Shown piece by piece: positions 1-5,896 of a DNA stretch of 5,896 nucleotides. Made by a program: the position numbers and the translations under genes. The notes beneath the pieces were generated by a model. That model was not told the origin of the DNA, did not search any database, and saw nothing but the letters and a program-made list of their open reading frames with translations. Source of the stretch: a bacterium (GTDB lineage Bacteria; Nitrospinota_A; UBA7883; JACRGQ01); the NCBI GenBank assembly GCA_021815535.1, contig JAKAGL010000167.1:1-5896 (forward strand), written 5' to 3'. The stretch's first letter is position 1, and each line of letters opens with the position of its first letter.

Positions 1-1464
1 CCGCAACGGGTCGCCGTAGAAGCGGGGGCCTTGGATATGCTCCTCGGGCATTGAAAGGTACAACTGTATCTGATACCCCTTTACCTCGGCGATAAATCCC
101 AGCAGGGAAAGAACCTCGTGGATGCTGGCGGCGATGTCGAGTTCAACCCGTTCCACCTTCAGCTTGCCCACTTCCAGCTTCGCCATGTCGAGCGAGTTGT
201 TGATAAGGGCAAGGAGCTGCCCTCCCGCGGTGTGGATCATTTTCACGAACTTCGATTCTTCCTCGGTCAGGTCGTGGTCGCCCATCACCCGGCTCAGGGC
301 AAGGATGGCGGTGAGCGGCGTTTTCAGTTCGTGGCTCATGTCGCTGATTATTTTGGTGCGCGACTCCAGCGCGGATTGGGTAGTTTTTTCCTGCTCGGCC
401 AGCTTTTTGTGGACGATTTCCATCCGTTCGGCGTACTTTTGTAGGTTTTCGGTAAGTACCATCAGCTCACGCGGCCCTCCGGCGGCGGCAGGCATTGGCA
501 TCTCCCCCCCGGCGGCTTTTTTTATCTGTTTGCTCAGATGGTTCAACGGGCCTAAAAGGTATTCCGCCAGCCGCCGGCTGGTGAAGTAGGCCGCGATGCC
601 GAATATCACCAGCAGGACCGCCGCAACGTTGAACCAGCGGAAGGTGAATTGGGACAGACCGGCCAGCGCTTCATTATGGTCAATATGCACCATGATGCAT
701 CCGCCCCCCACTTCCGGCACATACCGGAAGCCGTGTATCACTTTCACGTCCCGATAGTCCGGCGCGGTCATCTCGCCGTCTTTGGGGGAGAGGCAGGTTT
801 GCATTGGCAAAGCGTCTATCGGATGGCTTATCCCCTCCGCCACGTGATACTTGGGCGGCGTGACGAAATAGCCGTCGCGATCCGCCAGGAACGCCTCGCC
901 CGAGTTGCCCACATACGAGAGGTTGGCGAATACCGGGTCAAGCTCGGCAGTTTTTATCAAGAGTACGATCTTGCCCGGAACTTCCCGGTTTTCCGCCTGC
1001 ATCGTAAAAAACCCTTTTGGCGCGTCGGTGCGTGAGAATGACGCCAGTTGCGATTTGGGCATGGTGGGGATGAACCGCAGTGAGCCGCTTTCTTTTCCCA
1101 TGCGTATCTGCACCCCGTTGCCGAACTCCAGAAAAAGCGCCTCAGCCTTCTGCAGTTCCATGAATTGTCCCAGCACGCGGTGCAGGCAGGGATCGATGTT
1201 GCCTTTCGGTTCGTCCTGGCATTGGTTCCAGGCGTTGGCTATTACCATCTGGGCACGACCATGCAGCGAGGAAAGCCGGCTGACAAGGGCGCGGTGTGCT
1301 CCCTCGGCATAAGCGCCCACGGTGTGAAGCGCCTCATTCTCGATGGCGTTGCCTGCCATTTGATAGGCGGTGAAGAAAAGCACCAGCGTGGTGATGATCA
1401 CCGTGCCGACCGCCATGCTTGCGGTCAGCAGGCTGAACGAGGTTCCTCTGTTCATGTTTGGCAT
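1..1464 (-). CDS. Membrane sensor histidine kinase with periplasmic Cache-like domain and HAMP (C-terminus cut by window start)
   Basis: This gene encodes a transmembrane sensor kinase; 488 codons are visible and the frame is still open at base 1. TM1 is at about residues 10-33. An extracytoplasmic domain follows at about 37-276, with a Cache-type stretch near 185-205 (GNSGEAFLADRDGYF). TM2 is at about 277-296, a HAMP-like segment at about 297-345, a helical linker to 375, then a HisKA dimerisation domain with phosphoacceptor His378 in the H-box SHELKTPLTAIL. The visible end (RFYGDPLR, 481-488) is the sequence that normally precedes the N-box, so the ATPase domain lies outside the window. The extracytoplasmic domain holds four cysteines (82, 93, 224, 256). 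ATG 1464 is the first in-frame start. It sits 4 nt after the stop of the upstream regulator and has only a weak Shine-Dalgarno (AGCGG), which suggests translational coupling. ATG 1455 is an alternative start. The ligand is unknown. The kinase call is firm; the Cache assignment is by motif only. Confidence 0.93.
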   Translation of the reverse strand, partial: MPNMNRGTSFSLLTASMAVGTVIITTLVLFFTAYQMAGNAIENEALHTVGAYAEGAHRALVSRLSSLHGRAQMVIANAWNQCQDEPKGNIDPCLHRVLGQFMELQKAEALFLEFGNGVQIRMGKESGSLRFIPTMPKSQLASFSRTDAPKGFFTMQAENREVPGKIVLLIKTAELDPVFANLSYVGNSGEAFLADRDGYFVTPPKYHVAEGISHPIDALPMQTCLSPKDGEMTAPDYRDVKVIHGFRYVPEVGGGCIMVHIDHNEALAGLSQFTFRWFNVAAVLLVIFGIAAYFTSRRLAEYLLGPLNHLSKQIKKAAGGEMPMPAAAGGPRELMVLTENLQKYAERMEIVHKKLAEQEKTTQSALESRTKIISDMSHELKTPLTAILALSRVMGDHDLTEEESKFVKMIHTAGGQLLALINNSLDMAKLEVGKLKVERVELDIAASIHEVLSLLGFIAEVKGYQIQLYLSMPEEHIQGPRFYGDPLR

Positions 1465-1468
1465 GGTG

Positions 1469-2386
1469 TCACCGCTGTTTGCCGCCAAGCTTTTTTATCA
1501 ATATCACGCTGGATCCCCCCTTGCCGAACGATATCTTATCGAAATATTGCAACGCCATATGTATTCCCCGCCCGTTGGGGCGCAAGAGCCGGTCCATCAT
1601 CTCCTCTTCCTTCATGTGCAGGTAGTGTTCGTAATTGAACCCAAAGCCGGGGTCGGTGATGTTGACGGCGATCTCGCCGGGGAGCGTCGAAACGGCCACG
1701 TCGATCTTCGCTTTGCACTTTTTTTCCCGTTCGGCAAGCGTGTCCTGGTAGGTGCCGTCATCAATGAGCCGCCCCTTTTCTTCTTCACTTATCAACAGGC
1801 TGCCATGTTCGTATGCGTTCATCAGGAATTCCGAAACGAAAGCGATGAACTTCTTTTCCTCCAGCGGCGACAGAAGTCCCGATGCTTTCAGGCCGATCCA
1901 GTTGCGCACCCGGTGCACCTCGGCCAGCCGGGCGGAAATGGTGATCTGCCCCAGGTTGCCGGCATAGGGGGTCTCGTCCTCGGCATACAGCCGCCCGCCG
2001 CCGCGCCGGTCAAGGGCGGTGCGCACCGTGGTCACCAGGGCCGCCTCGTCCACCGGTTTGACGATGTAATCGTGCACGCCGAACTTGAGGAAGCGCAGTG
2101 CCATGGCCGCGTCGGAGATCACCGTACAAACTATGAAAGGTATGAAATGTTGCTCGTAGTTCGCCTCCGCCAGTTGCAGACCGTCAATGTTCGGCATCCG
2201 TACGTCGCTGACGATGGCATTATAGGACGCCCAGTCTTTGGCAAGCTGATCCAGCGCATCCTGCCCATCCACCGCTTCAACCGGCACCGCGCCGTTCCGG
2301 GTTAATATTTCCGCAAGGTAACGGCGGACCGCCGGTTCGTCGTCCACCACCAGCAATTTTTGGCCGGCGATATCTTTATGCGCCAT
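1469..2386 (-). CDS. Response regulator: REC domain fused to RsbW-like (HATPase_c_2) ATPase domain
   Basis: This 305-residue cytoplasmic protein has two domains. Residues 8-128 are a receiver domain with all key residues: acid pocket Asp15/Asp16, phosphoacceptor Asp61 (SDVRMP), Thr88 and Lys110 (KP). Residues about 145-300 form a GHKL ATPase of the anti-sigma/serine-kinase type. Its N-box is EFLMNAYEHG (Asn190, His194), its G1 box is DPGFGF (Asp245, Gly247, Gly249) and its G2 box is NGRGIHMA (271-278). A charged segment (about 199-227, EEEKGRLIDDG) lies between N-box and G1, as I recall for RsbW-like domains attached to response regulators. There is no HisKA domain, so it is not a histidine kinase, and no PP2C phosphatase or DNA-binding domain. 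Phosphorylation of Asp61 probably controls the ATPase domain, which may bind or phosphorylate an anti-sigma antagonist or another partner; the target is unknown. Its start overlaps the hybrid kinase gene by 11 nt and has a good ribosome site. Confidence 0.93.
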   Translation of the reverse strand: MAHKDIAGQKLLVVDDEPAVRRYLAEILTRNGAVPVEAVDGQDALDQLAKDWASYNAIVSDVRMPNIDGLQLAEANYEQHFIPFIVCTVISDAAMALRFLKFGVHDYIVKPVDEAALVTTVRTALDRRGGGRLYAEDETPYAGNLGQITISARLAEVHRVRNWIGLKASGLLSPLEEKKFIAFVSEFLMNAYEHGSLLISEEEKGRLIDDGTYQDTLAEREKKCKAKIDVAVSTLPGEIAVNITDPGFGFNYEHYLHMKEEEMMDRLLRPNGRGIHMALQYFDKISFGKGGSSVILIKKLGGKQR

Positions 2387-4514
2387 TGTTTACTCCCTTG
2401 CCGCCGGCAATGACCGAGGCCACCGCGTCCATGATCGCCTCTGGCTCGGCCGGTTTGATGATCGCCATGATCCCCCTTGCCGCGCAGAAGTCCAGCAGGT
2501 CTTTTTCCAGCGCACCGGTGAGGAATACAAAACGGCGCAGGTACTCCGGTTTGTGTTCCTCCACCCACAAGTAAAGTTCCAGCCCGCTCATGACCGGCAT
2601 TTTATAGTCGGAGAGGATCATGTCGAATGTTCCTTGCGCCAGAAGTTGCGCGGCTTCTTCGCCGTTGGCCGCCATGACCGGGAATACCTCGTGCGTAAGC
2701 AGCATTTTAGAGATCACCGCTTGCACCAGCGGCTCGTCGTCCACGAACAGTACGCGTGATCCGGCAATGCTGGGCGCGCTGGTTTTGACGCTGGCGGGGC
2801 TGGGGGCGGCCGGCAGGTCAGTTGAGACCGGCAGGGTGAAGTGGAAAGCCACGCCGGCCCCGCCCGGCAGGTTCTCCGCCCAGATGTCGCCGCCGTGTTC
2901 ATGCACGATCTGCGCGCAGATGTACAGTCCCAGCCCGGTGCCTTCTCCCGCTTTTTTGGTGGTGAAATACGGATCGAATATCCGGGTAAGCTGTTCGGGG
3001 GGGATCGCCGGGCCGTTGTTGGTGATCACCGTTTCGATGAAATCGTCCGCCCAGCCCTCCCGCCGCCTCACGCTCACCGAAATGATCCCTTCTTTGCCGA
3101 TCGATTTGACCGCCGAATGGGCGTTGAGGATAAGGTTCACCAGCACCTGTTGCACCTGCCCGGCCGAAACCTTCACGTTCATCGGTTCACTGTCCGGGGC
3201 GTACTCGATCTTGGCGCCGTCCATCTCTATGCGGTACTGGTGTATAAGGATCGTTTGCCGGACGATGCTGGCGAGATCGTACGGCTCTTTTCCGTCGCGG
3301 TGCGGGCGGGAATAGGCCAAGAGGTTGCGCACCACCTCGACCGCCCGTTTGGATTGGTCGCGGATGTTCTGCGCGGCGGAGGTGAAGCGCGGCGGCAATT
3401 CCTTGTCGTTCGCCAATTCGTTGGCATAGCCGATAACCACGGTGAGCGGATTGTTCAGCTCGTGCGCCACGCCGGCCATGAAGGTGCCGATGGACGAAAG
3501 CTTGTCGGCATGTAGCACCTGCTCGTACAGCCGTTTCCGTTCCGTCATGTCGTGCTGGATCGAGACGAAGTGGGTGATCTCATTGGCAAGGTTGAAAATG
3601 GGGCTGATGGTCACCTGCACTTCGTAGTTGTGCCCCTTGGCGTGCCGGTTCACCAGCATCCCTTTCCAGATGCCCCCTTTGAGCAGGGTGTTCCACATGT
3701 TGTTATAAAATTCGGGGCGGTGCAGGCCGCTCTTGAACAGGCGGATGTGCTTGCCGGCCAGTTCGGCGGGAGGATAGCCGGTGACCGTTTTGGTGGCGCT
3801 GTTGGCATACTGGATGATCCCTCCCTTGTCGGTGATGATGATCATCTCGCCGGCGCGGTTGATGGCCGTCTCCAGCAGATACAGCTGCTTGCGCTTGGCC
3901 ACCATCAACGACATGTCGCGGAATATTCCCAGGGCCTTTTTCTTGCCGTTGATCTCGATAATGTTGCCCGCCACATCCACGGGAACCCGCTCGCCGTCGG
4001 CGCGGATAACAAGAGCGTCGGTATGCCGCGTGACGCCGGAGTTCAGCATTTCCTGGAATTTTTTCTCCGCCGCGTCTAAAGTTTCGGGCGGATGTATCTG
4101 GCGGAAGTTCATTTTCAGAAGCTCTTCGCGGCTGCGGCCCAGCAACCGCTCGGCCTGCAGGTTGACGTCTATGAAATTTCCTTCAAGGTCGGCGAGGAAG
4201 ATGGCGTCGTTGGCCCCCCTCATGACGGCCTCGCATTTCGACATGGCTTCTTCGAGCGCCAATTCCTGGGGTACGCGGTAGGTGAATACGGCGGCTACGG
4301 CCGCCACCGCAATGGTCGCACAGAAGGTGAACCGGAAGTGTTCGCCCGCGCTGTTGACGGGAATTCCCAGAAAGCCGTGCACGGTATTTTCCAGCAGGAA
4401 TTCCCACGCCAACGCGATCGCAAATCCGATGAGCACGGTCAGGGCGAAGCGGCGGAGCATCAGTTGGAGAGTACGCGGAATATCCCTGCTGGAGGGACGG
4501 TTTCCAACATCCAT
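2376..4514 (-). CDS. Hybrid sensor histidine kinase: 2 TM - PAS - PAS - HisKA - HATPase - REC
   Basis: This 712-residue membrane kinase carries its own receiver domain. Two TM helices (about 23-41 and 62-78) flank a short loop of about 20 residues, so sensing is more likely through the cytoplasmic PAS domains (about 91-203 and 212-325) than by a periplasmic domain. The HisKA domain has His351 in the motif AGVAHELNNPL, the NtrB-like class. The ATPase domain has Asn460/Asn464 in the N-box, an F-box (RIFDPYFTTK, 511-520) and a G2 box GEGTGLGL (523-530). The G1 box reads NNGPAIP (499-505) instead of the usual DNGPGIP. After a Pro/Ala-rich linker (562-583), the REC domain has Asp592/Asp593, phosphoacceptor Asp636, Thr666 and Lys687, all intact. 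No Hpt domain is present. It is the first gene of the minus-strand operon. ATG 4514 follows a GGGAG at 11 nt; ATG 4510 is out of frame. Confidence 0.95.
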   Translation of the reverse strand: MDVGNRPSSRDIPRTLQLMLRRFALTVLIGFAIALAWEFLLENTVHGFLGIPVNSAGEHFRFTFCATIAVAAVAAVFTYRVPQELALEEAMSKCEAVMRGANDAIFLADLEGNFIDVNLQAERLLGRSREELLKMNFRQIHPPETLDAAEKKFQEMLNSGVTRHTDALVIRADGERVPVDVAGNIIEINGKKKALGIFRDMSLMVAKRKQLYLLETAINRAGEMIIITDKGGIIQYANSATKTVTGYPPAELAGKHIRLFKSGLHRPEFYNNMWNTLLKGGIWKGMLVNRHAKGHNYEVQVTISPIFNLANEITHFVSIQHDMTERKRLYEQVLHADKLSSIGTFMAGVAHELNNPLTVVIGYANELANDKELPPRFTSAAQNIRDQSKRAVEVVRNLLAYSRPHRDGKEPYDLASIVRQTILIHQYRIEMDGAKIEYAPDSEPMNVKVSAGQVQQVLVNLILNAHSAVKSIGKEGIISVSVRRREGWADDFIETVITNNGPAIPPEQLTRIFDPYFTTKKAGEGTGLGLYICAQIVHEHGGDIWAENLPGGAGVAFHFTLPVSTDLPAAPSPASVKTSAPSIAGSRVLFVDDEPLVQAVISKMLLTHEVFPVMAANGEEAAQLLAQGTFDMILSDYKMPVMSGLELYLWVEEHKPEYLRRFVFLTGALEKDLLDFCAARGIMAIIKPAEPEAIMDAVASVIAGGKGVNNGA
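2393..2399 (-). promoter_or_regulatory. Ribosome binding site of the REC-ATPase gene
   Basis: The minus strand reads AAGGGAG, 6 nt upstream of ATG 2386. It lies inside the last codons of the hybrid kinase gene. It supports this start and implies that the two genes are translated from one mRNA. Confidence 0.75.
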
Positions 4515-4525
4515 GCGGCTTGGTT

Positions 4526-4530
4526 CTCCC
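4526..4530 (-). promoter_or_regulatory. Probable ribosome binding site of the hybrid kinase gene
   Basis: The minus strand reads GGGAG, 11 nt upstream of ATG 4514. The spacing is slightly long, but no better site serves an in-frame start nearby. Confidence 0.5.
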
Positions 4531-4577
4531 GAAGACGATCCTTAAGTTCACACCCCCACGCTCGCCCCTGATTTTAA

Positions 4578-4594
4578 ATAATATCCGTTATATA
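4578..4594 (-). promoter_or_regulatory. AT-rich stretch with possible -10 boxes for the minus-strand operon
   Basis: The minus strand contains TATATA (4594-4589) and TATTAT (4583-4578) within the only AT-rich patch upstream of the hybrid kinase gene, 64-80 bp before its start. The matching -35 positions fall inside or next to the 20-bp palindrome (4599-4618) and do not resemble TTGACA. If this is the promoter, a protein on the palindrome would directly affect polymerase binding. This is a weak sequence call. Confidence 0.3.
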
Positions 4595-4598
4595 GGAA

Positions 4599-4618
4599 AT
4601 ACGTACTTGAGTGCGTAT
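4599..4618. repeat. Near-perfect 20-bp palindrome in the divergent intergenic region; candidate operator
   Basis: The arms ATACGTACT (4599-4607) and AGTGCGTAT (4610-4618) are reverse complements except for one base, and are separated by TG. The size and two-fold symmetry fit a site for a dimeric DNA-binding regulator. It sits 85 bp upstream of the hybrid kinase start and 58 bp upstream of the plus-strand TATAAT box. The symmetry is seen directly; the operator role is inferred, and no regulator that could bind it is encoded in the window. Confidence 0.45.
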
Positions 4619-4675
4619 GCAAATTCGGGAGGGAGGGGGAAATAACGGTACAGCCCAGGATGTTCCGTAATGTTT

Positions 4676-4681
4676 TATAAT
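4676..4681 (+). promoter_or_regulatory. Candidate -10 box for the plus-strand kinase
   Basis: This is an exact TATAAT, 66 bp upstream of ATG 4748, leaving a leader of about 60 nt. No sequence resembling TTGACA is found 16-18 bp upstream (the region reads AGCCCAGG), so the promoter would be weak, activator-dependent, or a chance match. Confidence 0.4.
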
Positions 4682-4733
4682 CATCTTTTCCCCTGAGGCG
4701 ACATGCCGGCCGGGGGATCAGGCCAGGAATGTT

Positions 4734-4738
4734 GGAGG
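4734..4738 (+). promoter_or_regulatory. Ribosome binding site of the plus-strand kinase
   Basis: GGAGG lies 9 nt before ATG 4748. It decides between two in-frame starts, since the ATG at 4739 directly abuts it. Confidence 0.8.
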
Positions 4739-4747
4739 ATGAATTGT

Positions 4748-5896
4748 ATGCAACTTAAGATCAAAGACCTTCCATCACCGGTGCTCCTGTTCATTCTCAT
4801 CCTGTTCTCCATTTTTTTTGCGGATATTGTCACGACCATGTTCCTTGCCACGATCCAGCGCCCACGGCTGGGCGAAGTGGAATTGATCGACTCCTTCCTG
4901 CTGGCGCTGATCTCGTTCCCGATGGTCTACTTTTTTATGTACCGGCCGCTGGTGGGACAAATAACGAAAAGACGGGCGGCGGAGGAGAAAGCGATAAACC
5001 TTTATGCGGCGATCGAACAGACCGATGAGGCCGTTATCATCTCAACGGTGCAGGGCAACATCCAATACGCCAATCCCGCCTTCGAACGGATAACCGGGTA
5101 TGTTTTGAATGAAACGGCCGGCAAGGACATACTGCTTTTGAAAAGCGGGCAAAACGACGATGCAACGGTCACCGCGATACGCCAGTCGATACGGGACGGA
5201 GCCGGCTGGAAAGGGGACCTTGTCCTTAAGAGATCGGACGGGCAATTTTTTGACGCCTTCGTATCCATCACCCCGGTGAGGGGAGGCGATGGCGGATTGT
5301 CCGGCTATATCTCGGTGGTAAGCGACATAACGAACCGTAAAAGAACCGAGGTTGAACTGCGGCTGGCCAAAAAACAGGCCGAAGACGCGGTAAAACTGAA
5401 AGAAAAATTCGTCACGCTCGTGGTGCACGATCTGAAAAGCCCGTTCAATTCCATCGTCGGATATTTGCAGATATTAAAGCGGGACAAGGAATGCCCCGTC
5501 CATGAAAAACACAAGGAGCTGATCGAGCGGATGATCCTGTCGTCGGGCACCATGGTGAGGATGATAGACGAGATACTCAGTTTAAGCCGCATCCAGCTTG
5601 GTTCGATCAGGCCGAAAAGAAGGTACTTCAACGTGTACTCATTGGTGAATGCCCTTGCCGATGAATTTCATTTTATGCTGGTCCAAAAGGGGCTGATCCT
5701 GGAGAACCTGGTTCCGCCGGATACGGAGGCTTTCGCCGATTACCATCTCATAAAAGAAGTGATGCAGAACCTTGTTTCAAACGCCATCAAATTCACCGAT
5801 AAGGGGGGCCGCATCACGGTATCCCTCCCTCCGGGCGTCCACAATATCATCTCGGTGCGGGATACCGGGGTGGGCATAAGCGGGCAGATCATCCCG
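4748..5896 (+). CDS. Membrane PAS sensor histidine kinase (C-terminus cut by window end)
   Basis: Transcribed divergently from the operon; 383 codons are visible and the frame is still open. Two TM helices (about 11-34 and 46-66) are joined by a loop of about 12 residues, so there is no real periplasmic sensor domain. A PAS domain (about 84-198) starts AIEQTDEAVIIS and contains YANPAFERITGY (107-118) and a KSG motif (132-134). A helical linker (199-220) leads to HisKA with phosphoacceptor His227 in VVHDLKSPFNSIVGY. The ATPase domain begins with the N-box QNLVSNAIKFT (Asn345) and a canonical G1 box DTGVGI (Asp372 to Ile377); the F and G2 boxes lie beyond the window. A C-terminal receiver or other domain cannot be excluded. 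ATG 4748 was chosen because GGAGG (4734-4738) is 9 nt upstream. An in-frame ATG at 4739 abuts the GGAGG and is too close to use it. Its PAS resembles the second PAS of the divergent hybrid kinase. Confidence 0.94.
   Translation, partial: MQLKIKDLPSPVLLFILILFSIFFADIVTTMFLATIQRPRLGEVELIDSFLLALISFPMVYFFMYRPLVGQITKRRAAEEKAINLYAAIEQTDEAVIISTVQGNIQYANPAFERITGYVLNETAGKDILLLKSGQNDDATVTAIRQSIRDGAGWKGDLVLKRSDGQFFDAFVSITPVRGGDGGLSGYISVVSDITNRKRTEVELRLAKKQAEDAVKLKEKFVTLVVHDLKSPFNSIVGYLQILKRDKECPVHEKHKELIERMILSSGTMVRMIDEILSLSRIQLGSIRPKRRYFNVYSLVNALADEFHFMLVQKGLILENLVPPDTEAFADYHLIKEVMQNLVSNAIKFTDKGGRITVSLPPGVHNIISVRDTGVGISGQIIP

Noticed and set aside
1465..1468. Terminator or promoter between the REC-ATPase gene and the downstream kinase
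   Set aside because: The gap is only 4 nt and the preceding coding sequence shows no hairpin plus T-run; the genes are best read as one operon.
1370..2305. 311-codon plus-strand open frame antisense to the REC-ATPase gene
   Set aside because: It lies wholly opposite a gene with clear domain motifs; the translation shows no recognisable domain and looks like a GC-rich shadow frame.
2620..3515. Two long plus-strand frames (2620-3315, 2841-3515) opposite the hybrid kinase
   Set aside because: They overlap each other and are antisense to the conserved HisKA, ATPase and REC coding sequence. Their translations show no recognisable domain.
4183..4551. 122-codon minus-strand frame starting at a GTG upstream of the hybrid kinase
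   Set aside because: It is an alternative frame over the kinase N-terminus, Arg/Pro-rich, with no domain.
4515..4747. Riboswitch or small RNA in the divergent region
   Set aside because: I recognised no known riboswitch core, including cyclic-di-GMP types, and found no strong hairpin followed by a U-run.
4812..4819. Run of eight T in the plus-strand kinase
   Set aside because: It encodes Ile-Phe-Phe in the first TM helix, where T-rich codons are expected; nothing else suggests a slippage site.
5002..5631. Minus-strand frames opposite the plus-strand kinase
   Set aside because: They are antisense to well-conserved PAS and HisKA motifs and show no domain of their own.

Overview
This 5.9 kb window is a dense cluster of bacterial signal-transduction genes. 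It holds three membrane-bound sensor histidine kinases, two of them cut by the window edges, and one unusual response regulator. DNA is GC-rich, and the Shine-Dalgarno sites are clear except before the first kinase (1-1464). The kinase architectures (PAS-PAS-HisKA-HATPase-REC hybrid, Cache-HAMP-HisKA, TM-TM-PAS-HisKA) point to a Gram-negative, environmentally versatile bacterium of the sort seen in Desulfobacterota, Nitrospinota and related phyla. No marker gene is present, so this placement is inference only.

Layout: from about 4514 down to 1, three minus-strand genes form a tight operon, in transcription order. First is a hybrid histidine kinase (4514-2376). Its stop overlaps by 11 nt the start of a REC plus RsbW-like ATPase response regulator (2386-1469). 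Four nucleotides later a Cache/HAMP sensor kinase begins (1464 to beyond position 1). A 233-bp divergent intergenic region (4515-4747) holds a near-perfect 20-bp palindrome, an AT-rich stretch, a G-rich tract and a consensus TATAAT box. From 4748 to beyond the window end, a fourth gene on the plus strand encodes a two-TM PAS histidine kinase.

How they may work together: the operon offers two membrane inputs and a response regulator whose output is a GHKL/anti-sigma-type ATPase domain rather than a DNA-binding domain. Since no protein in the window has a DNA-binding domain, the pathway probably acts by protein-protein signalling, possibly a partner-switching step that would control a sigma factor or another target. 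That link is inferred from domain content. The two most notable features are the REC-to-RsbW-like fusion without a PP2C phosphatase module, and the degenerate G1 ATP-binding box in the otherwise intact hybrid kinase. I saw no mobile element, CRISPR array, tRNA or rRNA.
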